Source of the DNA: a virus
DNA: 21,327 bases
Strand: one strand, 5' to 3'
Virus record (IMG/VR): IMGVR_UViG_3300013131_003860
Location: 1-21,327 of that record
Shown: in pieces, positions 1 to 5,865 of the stretch
How the letters are laid out: each line of letters opens with the position of its first letter
Position numbering within the stretch: the first letter of the stretch is position 1
Translations under genes and position numbers: made by a program
Notes under the pieces: generated by a model
What the model was told of the DNA's origin: nothing
Seen by the model: the letters and a program-made list of their open reading frames with translations, nothing else
The model's database searches: none

Positions 1-1
1 G

Positions 2-766
2 ACACCATCTCCAACAAGTCCGACAAGGACCGCATTCTCAGTGTTTTCGGGACTTACTGAATTGGAAGCTTGTTCTGAATTATATGGGTCTACAACAATT
101 TATGGGGTTGAATCAATATTTGATGAAAATGTACAATTCTATAATTCTGCGACGGGACCTGTTACGGTTAATATGCAGGGTTACTACGAATACAACAACC
201 TTGTTGTTGAGTTAAATTCATCGGGTGCTATTGTTGACTATATTTTGTGTCCTACATTAACACCAACACCAACTAATACGCAAACCCCAACAAACACTGC
301 GACTAATACATCAACACCAACTAATACACCAACAAACACTGCGACTAATACGCAAACCCCAACAAACACTGCGACTAATACGCAAACCCCAACAAACACT
401 GCGACTAATACACCAACACCAACTAATACACCAACAAACACCACAACTAATACGCAAACTCCAACAAACACTACAACCAATACACCAACACCTACTAACA
501 CACCATCTCCAACTCCTACAAGAAGTCACTACGTATATTCGTTAGGAACTGGCGCTACTGCGAACGATGCTTGTATTAACTATGTGTCATCACCAGTAAA
601 CATTTACGCGCCAGCATCTGGCGGACCAGGTCCAAACGTGGGAGAATTCCTGTACACAAATATTGAAACAACCAACCCAGTACCTAATGGTTACTACTCA
701 AATGGTACTTTTGCTTACTCAGTGACAGGTGATTTAGGTCAAATTACAGGAAGTGTCCCTTGTTAA
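2..766 (+). CDS. Modular fibre/adhesin-like structural protein with mucin-like Thr/Pro repeat (3' part)
   Basis: The reading frame is open to the left edge, so this is the C-terminal part of a longer protein; the GTG at 41 is only an internal codon. Visible order: the end of a Thr/Pro linker, a domain of about 65 residues starting near ELEAC, a linker of about 87 residues built on TPTNT units, and a second domain of about 75 residues ending the protein. The two domains share spaced features: an early AC..Y, a central aromatic stretch, a GYY, and a final Cys preceded by a G.I-type strand. This suggests diverged copies of one module. No family was recognised with certainty. The modular plan with Thr-rich linkers, inside a phage structural and glycosyltransferase region, suggests a tail fibre or adhesin (inference). 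A strong terminator follows at once. Confidence 0.75.
   Translation, partial: TPSPTSPTRTAFSVFSGLTELEACSELYGSTTIYGVESIFDENVQFYNSATGPVTVNMQGYYEYNNLVVELNSSGAIVDYILCPTLTPTPTNTQTPTNTATNTSTPTNTPTNTATNTQTPTNTATNTQTPTNTATNTPTPTNTPTNTTTNTQTPTNTTTNTPTPTNTPSPTPTRSHYVYSLGTGATANDACINYVSSPVNIYAPASGGPGPNVGEFLYTNIETTNPVPNGYYSNGTFAYSVTGDLGQITGSVPC
260..520 (+). repeat. In-frame Thr/Pro/Asn-coding tandem repeat (30-bp and shorter units)
   Basis: The DNA encodes overlapping TPTNT-type units, most clearly a 10-residue period [10 protein letters not shown]. Bases 351-380 and 381-410 are a perfect 30-bp tandem duplication, and flanking copies differ by a few bases or by shorter units. All units are multiples of 3, so gain or loss of copies would keep the frame. 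Roughly half of the encoded residues are Thr, as in mucin-like O-glycosylated linkers. Confidence 0.95.
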
Positions 767-794
767 TTCAGAATTTAATTATCATTTTTAAAAG

Positions 795-824
795 AACCCT
801 CCACTTTAATGGAGGGTTTTTTAT
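795..824 (+). terminator. Rho-independent terminator after the repeat protein
   Basis: AACCCTCCA (795-803) pairs perfectly with TGGAGGGTT (810-818) around a 6-nt loop, and a T-rich tract follows. An ATG at 809 lies inside this hairpin, which argues against that codon as the start of the next gene. Confidence 0.88.
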
Positions 825-841
825 TTTTAAAAAAAAATGTA

Positions 842-2104
842 ATGAAAATATTTGTACAAATTGCAAGTTATAGAGACCCACAATTGATTCCAACAATTGA
901 AGATATGTTAAAAAATGCAAAAAAACCTGAAAACTTGGTTTTAGGTATTGCAAGACAATACTCTGAAAAAGACGGGTTTGATAACTTAGACGAGTATAAA
1001 AAAGATAAAAGATTTAGAATATTAGATATTCCATACCAAGAAGCGAAAGGTGTTTGTTGGGCAAGACATTTAGTGCAACAATTATACAAAGGTGAGAAAT
1101 ATACAATGCAAATTGATTCTCATATGAGGTTTGTTAAAGATTGGGATGAAATCCTAATCAATATGATAAAGGGTCTACAAAAAGACGGGTATAAAAAACC
1201 TCTACTTACGGGTTATGTACCCTCTTTTGACCCTGAGAATGACCCTGCGGGTAGAGCACAAGATGCGTGGAGAATGGTATTTGATAGATTTATACCTGAA
1301 GGAGCAGTATTCTTCTTACCCGAGACAATACCAGGTTGGGGAGAAATGACAAAACCCGTACCTGCAAGATTTTACTCGGCACACTTTTGTTTTACAATCG
1401 GTGCTTTCTCAAAAGAGGTACAACACAATCCTGAGTATTATTTCCACGGTGAAGAGATTTCAATTGCCGCAAGAGCATACACTTGGGGTTATGATTTGTT
1501 CCATCCACACCTTCCAATCGTATATCATGAGTATACTAGAAAAGGTAGAACTAAACAATGGGACGATGACAAAACATGGGGAGACAAAAATAAACATTCT
1601 CATTTAACAAATAGAAAGTTATTCGGAATGGATGGAGAAAAACAAGAGGGTCATGATGGTCCTTATGGTTTCGGAACAGTCAGAACCCTTAGGGAATATG
1701 AAAGATATTCTGGATTATTATTTGAAAAAAGAGCAGTAGACCAAAATTGTATTGATAAAAAATATCCACCAAGTCCAAGAATTGAGAACGAAGAAGATTG
1801 GAAAAAAAGTTTTTCTACAATATTCAAACATTGTATTGACGTGGGATACCCAAGTGTTCCTGAAAAAGATTATGATTTTTGGGTTGTCGCATTTCACGGA
1901 CCTGATGACCAAACCTTGTTCAGAAAAGATGCAGATAAAAATGAAATCGCAGGATTTATGAGAGACCCTGATAAGTATTGTAAAATTTGGAGAGAGTTTC
2001 CAACTACTGTATTGCCTAAGTATTGGGTGGTTTGGCCTCACTCAGAATCTAAAGGCTGGTGTGATAGATTAACAGGTCAATTAACCCATAATCACGTAAG
2101 TTAA
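842..2104 (+). CDS. GT60-like (PF11397-type) N-acetylglucosaminyltransferase
   Basis: Predicted glycosyltransferase that would move GlcNAc, or a related sugar, from a UDP-sugar to an acceptor. The N-terminus (KIFVQIASYRDPQLIPTI) and the stretch around YTMQIDSHMRF (Asp92, His94) match the hallmark of the Skp1 GlcNAc-transferase family, where the DSH acts as the DxD-like metal/nucleotide-sugar site. Later conserved-looking parts include FCFTIGAF and the HGEEISIAARAYTWGYDLF stretch. The ATG at 842 is preferred over the in-frame ATG at 809, because 809 lies inside a terminator hairpin and 842 begins exactly at the conserved strand; the product is 420 residues. There is no Shine-Dalgarno sequence. 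Its stop codon overlaps the next ATG by one base, so it is the first gene of a four-gene operon. Known relatives act on polypeptide (hydroxyproline of Skp1; Thr in trypanosome mucins). The acceptor here is unknown. Confidence 0.82.
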   Translation: MKIFVQIASYRDPQLIPTIEDMLKNAKKPENLVLGIARQYSEKDGFDNLDEYKKDKRFRILDIPYQEAKGVCWARHLVQQLYKGEKYTMQIDSHMRFVKDWDEILINMIKGLQKDGYKKPLLTGYVPSFDPENDPAGRAQDAWRMVFDRFIPEGAVFFLPETIPGWGEMTKPVPARFYSAHFCFTIGAFSKEVQHNPEYYFHGEEISIAARAYTWGYDLFHPHLPIVYHEYTRKGRTKQWDDDKTWGDKNKHSHLTNRKLFGMDGEKQEGHDGPYGFGTVRTLREYERYSGLLFEKRAVDQNCIDKKYPPSPRIENEEDWKKSFSTIFKHCIDVGYPSVPEKDYDFWVVAFHGPDDQTLFRKDADKNEIAGFMRDPDKYCKIWREFPTTVLPKYWVVWPHSESKGWCDRLTGQLTHNHVS

Positions 2105-2847
2105 TGAAGTTTAAAGATATACCTAAGTTTGTTGTCAATTTGGATAGAAGGGTTGATAGACTCGAAAGTATTACTTTTGAGCTTTCCTATTTGGGTTGGG
2201 AATGGGAAAGATTTTCAGGAATTGATACCAATTCATACATGGGAATAACTCGCTCTACTTTAGAGATAATAAAAATTGCTAAAGAAAGAAATTACCCTCA
2301 AGTTATGATTATCGAGGACGATTGTTCTGTGATGCCGTATGCAAATAGTTTATTGGATAAAATAGAATCCGAATATCCTAATTTGGAGTATGCAATTTTT
2401 AATTTGGCACCTACACAGAACCGCGAGATAAAAATATCTGACAAATATCCATTATTACTTGATATGACGAATACACCGCCTGCACCTGAAGATGCCCGTG
2501 GTATATACGCCGCGAACATGATTATTTATGACCAATCGATATATGATGAAATGTTTGACATTGCTCTCACAGGGTTTTCAAGTGGTGATTTCTTCCATGC
2601 GTTAGATGATTTTACGTGGAAGTTTATTGTTCAAAACAAACAAAGTTATTGTCCTATTTTACCGATAGCACCACAAAAGGCGGGATATTCTAATATTTCT
2701 GAAGGTATGTATGGTAATTGGTATCTTCAAACATATAATTGGAACAGGTGGACTGAGGTTAAAATACCCAATGAGTTTATGGATGAAGGAAGAGTCATGG
2801 AAATGAAAAGAAAAAAAGAATATAAAGATTTTTATTATGTCAGTTAA
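2104..2847 (+). CDS. GT25-like glycosyltransferase
   Basis: Predicted glycosyltransferase of the LPS/collagen galactosyltransferase type (GT25, LPS-biosynthesis family). The N-terminus FVVNLDRRVDRLESI matches the family opening, in which a VINL strand is followed by a basic DR.dR. It is followed by GWEWERFSGIDT, a G.T.S segment, and the VMIIEDDC motif (Glu71-Asp72-Asp73) expected to bind metal and nucleotide sugar. At 247 residues the length is usual for the family. The start ATG overlaps the upstream stop codon by one base, and the end overlaps the next gene by 11 bases, so translation is probably coupled. Sugar and acceptor cannot be told from sequence. The C-terminal third (KAGYSNISEGMYGNWY onward) is less family-like. 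Confidence 0.75.
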   Translation: MKFKDIPKFVVNLDRRVDRLESITFELSYLGWEWERFSGIDTNSYMGITRSTLEIIKIAKERNYPQVMIIEDDCSVMPYANSLLDKIESEYPNLEYAIFNLAPTQNREIKISDKYPLLLDMTNTPPAPEDARGIYAANMIIYDQSIYDEMFDIALTGFSSGDFFHALDDFTWKFIVQNKQSYCPILPIAPQKAGYSNISEGMYGNWYLQTYNWNRWTEVKIPNEFMDEGRVMEMKRKKEYKDFYYVS

Positions 2848-3718
2848 GTTTATTACTTCAATATACAGTGATTTATATGGAACGGAGTTTGGAGGTAGAC
2901 CAAACAGGGGTGGTCACTATAGATTCAGTTTATTATCACTTCTAAAAATGACAGATGCGGACTTTCTCTGTTATACTTCCGAAAGAGAAATAGATTCTCT
3001 TAAAAGATTTTTTTACGAAGAACATTCTATTGACTCCTCAAAATTGAAGTTCAAAGTTTTCGATATCTCAAATACAAAGTTCAAAGATTTAATTAACCAA
3101 TACAAAGTTGTTGAGGATATCAAAAAAGGAGACAGATGTATAGAAATCCAATATTGTAAGTTCCATTGGTGGTGGAATGAGGATAAATCATATGACTATT
3201 ATTATTGGATTGACGCTGGATTATCACATTGCGGGTTGATACCTTTGAAATATCTCAAGAGTGAACATATGACTGCGAGATATTACGAGAGCACCCTTTT
3301 CAATAATGATTTTCTAAAAAATGTAATTGAAGATACAAAAGAAAAGTTCTTGATATTGGGAAAAGAAAACGTGATGAATTATTGGTCGGGAACTGTAGAT
3401 GCGAAGTGGTATAAAGAATATGATAGGTCTATACATATCATAGGTGGACTTTTTGGCGGACATAAATCCAAATGGGATGAGATTGTTAACTTGTTCGAAG
3501 ACTATACGAGTAAAATAATGTCGGAAGATAAAGGTTTACCACATGAGGAAAATGTTATGACTTTGATGTGGTACAACCACCCTGAATTATTTGAAAGAAA
3601 ACATTTTGATATTTGGTGGTGTAGGGATAATGCACCGAGAGGTACATCTGAAGAGTTGTTTCAAAACAATAAAAGTTTCTTTAGAATCTTAGAAGAATTC
3701 AATAGGATATATGAGTAA
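2837..3718 (+). CDS. HtrL/YibB-like putative glycosyltransferase
   Basis: 293 residues with the layout of the HtrL/YibB (WlaTC) family. There is an N-terminal beta strand with a long segment before the nucleotide-sugar region, then YYYWIDAGLSHCG (Asp126), where the family has a W.D.G-type motif. A GGLFGGHKSKWDE stretch and a HEENVMTLMWYNHPELF stretch follow. The same three landmarks recur in the downstream protein (FWIDGGI, GGFFGG, GTEESIFSIM.YKH), so the two are related in tandem. The family is associated with LPS and surface-glycan loci; its biochemistry is poorly defined. The ATG lies within the end of the preceding gene (11-base overlap), and its own stop overlaps the next ATG by 8 bases. 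No membrane segment or signal peptide is visible, so it is probably cytosolic. Confidence 0.7.
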   Translation: MSVKFITSIYSDLYGTEFGGRPNRGGHYRFSLLSLLKMTDADFLCYTSEREIDSLKRFFYEEHSIDSSKLKFKVFDISNTKFKDLINQYKVVEDIKKGDRCIEIQYCKFHWWWNEDKSYDYYYWIDAGLSHCGLIPLKYLKSEHMTARYYESTLFNNDFLKNVIEDTKEKFLILGKENVMNYWSGTVDAKWYKEYDRSIHIIGGLFGGHKSKWDEIVNLFEDYTSKIMSEDKGLPHEENVMTLMWYNHPELFERKHFDIWWCRDNAPRGTSEELFQNNKSFFRILEEFNRIYE

Positions 3719-5381
3719 TATTACTTTAGTAACTGGTATATGGGATATTGGTAGGTCTGAGCTTTCTGAGGGATGGTCAAGACCTTACAAACATTATTTA
3801 GATAAGTTTGAACAATTATTAAAGATAGATTGTAATCTGATTATATTCGGTAGTAGGGAATTGGAACAATTTGTTTTAGACAGAAGAGATATTTCCAAAA
3901 CTCAATTCATATTCAGAGACTTATCTTGGTTTAGAGAGAATGAGTTTTTCCATAAGATTCAAGAAATTAGAACAAATTCAGATTGGTTCAATATGTCTGG
4001 TTGGTTGAAAGATTCGACGCAAGCTAAGTTGGAAAATTATAATCCTTTGGTTATGTCCAAGGTTTATCTTTTACATGATGCGAAGATTATGGATAGATTC
4101 GATTCTGAACATTTATTTTGGATAGACGGAGGTATAACAAATACTGTTCATCCGGGTTATTTCACACATGACAAAGTGATTGACAAACTTTCGAAATATA
4201 TTTCAAAGTTTTCATTCATATGTTTCCCATATGACGCGAACAACGAAATACATGGATTTGAGTATAATCAACTGAATAGTTTAGCGGGTGCGAAGGTCAA
4301 CAAAGTTGCAAGAGGGGGGTTTTTCGGTGGACCAAAAGATTCGATTTCGGATATCAACTCAATTTATTATGGCTTGATGAAAGACACCTTATCAAACGGG
4401 TTGATGGGTACTGAAGAGTCAATCTTCTCAATAATGACTTACAAACATGCCGATTTGATAAACTACTTTGAAATAGAAGGAAATGGTCTAATTGGAAAAT
4501 TTTTTGAGGATTTGAAGAACGATGAGTTGAAACCAAAGAGTGAGTCTGTTGTTAAGAGTGTCAACAAATTGGATATAAATAAAGTTGGTTTGTATGTTAT
4601 AACTTTCAATAGTCCCAAACAATTCAAGACATTGATTGATTCTATGTTGGCTTATGATAAGGATTATATAAATAAAACAAAAAAGTTCCTATTAGACAAC
4701 TCGAGTGATGAATCAACTTTTGGTGAATATAAATTATTGTGTGACGAATACGGATTTGAACATATTAAAAAAGATAATTTGGGAATATGTGGTGGCAGAC
4801 AATTTATAGCAGAACACTTCAATGACACGGATTTAGACTATTATTTATTTTTTGAAGATGATATGTTCTTCTACCCTGACGAAGGAGTATGTAGAAATGG
4901 ATTCAACCGATACGTTCAAAACCTTTATACAAAATCTTTAGAAATTGTAAAAAAAGAAAACTTCGATTTTATTAAATTGAATTATTCTGAGTTTTATGGT
5001 GATAATGGAACTCAGTGGTCTTGGTACAATGTTCCTCAGGATGTAAGAACAAAATTTTGGCCATTTAACCCAAGACTTCCACAAATGGGATTAGACCCGA
5101 ACGCACCAAAAACAACCTTCGAAAAGATTCTGAGTTATAAAGGTGTACCATATGCTTGTGGTGAAGTTTATTATTGTAATTGGCCTCAGATTGTGAGTAG
5201 AGACGGTAATAAAAAAATGTTCTTAGACACAACTTGGGCACATCCATTTGAACAAACGTGGATGAGCCATATGTATCAGTTGACGAAGAAAGGTGATTTA
5301 TCTAGTGGTTTACTATTATTAACACCTACTGAACACAACAGGTTCGAACATTACCAAAGAGAATTACGTAAAGAGTCATAA
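3711..5381 (+). CDS. Bifunctional glycosyltransferase: HtrL/YibB domain fused to GT2-like (GT-A) domain
   Basis: 556 residues in two parts. Residues 1-265 look HtrL/YibB-like: ITLVTGIWDIGR at the start, FWIDGGIT (Asp139), RGGFFGG near 201 and MGTEESIFSIM near 232. A linker of about 25 charged residues leads to a second domain from about 292, VGLYVITFNSPKQFKTLIDSM, which is the opening strand and helix of a GT2-type GT-A fold. It is followed by DNSSDES, DNLGICGGRQ and the metal-binding FFEDDMFF (Glu382-Asp383-Asp384). A late DTTWAHPFEQTWMSHMYQL stretch may hold the base or acceptor site. Both catalytic regions look intact, so two different transfers by one polypeptide are likely. It is the last gene of the overlapping four-gene operon; the gap to the next gene is a palindrome of 24 bp. 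Confidence 0.75.
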   Translation: MSNITLVTGIWDIGRSELSEGWSRPYKHYLDKFEQLLKIDCNLIIFGSRELEQFVLDRRDISKTQFIFRDLSWFRENEFFHKIQEIRTNSDWFNMSGWLKDSTQAKLENYNPLVMSKVYLLHDAKIMDRFDSEHLFWIDGGITNTVHPGYFTHDKVIDKLSKYISKFSFICFPYDANNEIHGFEYNQLNSLAGAKVNKVARGGFFGGPKDSISDINSIYYGLMKDTLSNGLMGTEESIFSIMTYKHADLINYFEIEGNGLIGKFFEDLKNDELKPKSESVVKSVNKLDINKVGLYVITFNSPKQFKTLIDSMLAYDKDYINKTKKFLLDNSSDESTFGEYKLLCDEYGFEHIKKDNLGICGGRQFIAEHFNDTDLDYYLFFEDDMFFYPDEGVCRNGFNRYVQNLYTKSLEIVKKENFDFIKLNYSEFYGDNGTQWSWYNVPQDVRTKFWPFNPRLPQMGLDPNAPKTTFEKILSYKGVPYACGEVYYCNWPQIVSRDGNKKMFLDTTWAHPFEQTWMSHMYQLTKKGDLSSGLLLLTPTEHNRFEHYQRELRKES

Positions 5382-5400
5382 CAATATATTTATTGTTATG
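5377..5400. promoter_or_regulatory. Perfect 10-bp inverted repeat spanning stop and start codons, with TATTTAT core
   Basis: Arms CATAACAATA (5377-5386) and TATTGTTATG (5391-5400) are exact reverse complements around a 4-nt loop. The left arm carries the stop of the glycosyltransferase gene and the right arm ends with the ATG of the next gene. The centre holds TATTTAT (5387-5393), the motif seen ahead of other genes here. It could be a promoter, an operator or a start-codon hairpin; a terminator is unlikely because no T-run follows. Confidence 0.5.
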
Positions 5401-5775
5401 GAATTTTTTATCAAGCAAAACGCCACACTTCCAGTTTTAAAAATGCAAGTTGTAAAAGACGGTCGCGCTGGTTATATCCAACTTATGGAAGATATTCCCG
5501 TGTCAACAATTTTTTTTACAATGATTAACGAACAAACAGGTATTCCTAAAGTGGTATCTGCACCTTGTGAGTTTGTCAATTTAATTTTGGACTTAGGTGC
5601 TCCACCTGAATATTATATTTATTTCAAGTTTACAAAAAGGGATACAAATGAAGTTGGTAGATATGTGGGTCAATTTTTGATTAAAAACGATGAAGGTAAT
5701 TTGATTCTACCACTTAGAGAACAACTTTATATCAATGTTCAAGAAAGTTTCATTTCGGAAACCGCTTGTTGTTAG
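5398..5775 (+). CDS. Small beta-rich phage protein of unknown function
   Basis: 125 residues, no membrane segment and no signal peptide. The sequence is rich in alternating hydrophobic/polar strands (TLPVLKMQVVKDGRAGYIQL, STIFFTMINEQTGIPKVV, YYIYFKFTKRD, VGRYVGQFLIKND), which suggests an Ig-like or beta-sandwich fold, and it ends with a Cys-Cys. I recall similar short proteins opening with a 'TLP..KMQVV.DGR' pattern in Bacteroidota and marine phages, but no assigned function. It sits alone between the glycosyltransferase operon and the polymerase gene. The start ATG lies at the end of a perfect inverted repeat; a TATTTAT element ends 4 nt before it, so the mRNA could be leaderless. A virion role is a guess. 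Confidence 0.75.
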   Translation: MEFFIKQNATLPVLKMQVVKDGRAGYIQLMEDIPVSTIFFTMINEQTGIPKVVSAPCEFVNLILDLGAPPEYYIYFKFTKRDTNEVGRYVGQFLIKNDEGNLILPLREQLYINVQESFISETACC

Positions 5776-5810
5776 TTGATTATAATCTCACAATTTTTTA
5801 TATTTATTGA

Positions 5811-5817
5811 GGAAGGT
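5811..5817 (+). promoter_or_regulatory. TATTTAT promoter-like element ahead of DNA polymerase
   Basis: TATTTAT in the context TTATATTTATTGAGG, 48 nt before the ATG at 5866. The same element precedes other genes in the window. Its place downstream of the TTG at 5776 supports the later polymerase start. Confidence 0.4.
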
Positions 5818-5865
5818 AAATTTCACCAAAGCGTGAAAGCTAATAAACCACCCAACAAAATTGAT

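Noticed and set aside
260-520. Possible CRISPR array (30-bp direct repeats)
   Set aside because: The copies are contiguous with no unique spacers and encode an in-frame amino-acid repeat.
238-529. Two - strand frames across the Thr/Pro repeat (Val/Gly-rich and Cys/Trp-rich low-complexity products)
   Set aside because: They mirror the + strand repeat, have low-complexity composition, no start signal, and lie inside a convincing coding frame.
809-841. Upstream ATG for the GT60-like gene
   Set aside because: It lies within the terminator hairpin and adds 11 residues before the conserved first strand.
1718-2041. 107-residue - strand frame inside the GT60-like gene
   Set aside because: It is a shadow of a well-supported coding region and shows no recognisable domain pattern.
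5776-5865. TTG start of the polymerase frame, adding 30 residues
   Set aside because: The added residues look like non-coding leader, a TATTTAT element lies inside them, and the ATG at 5866 gives a usual family length.
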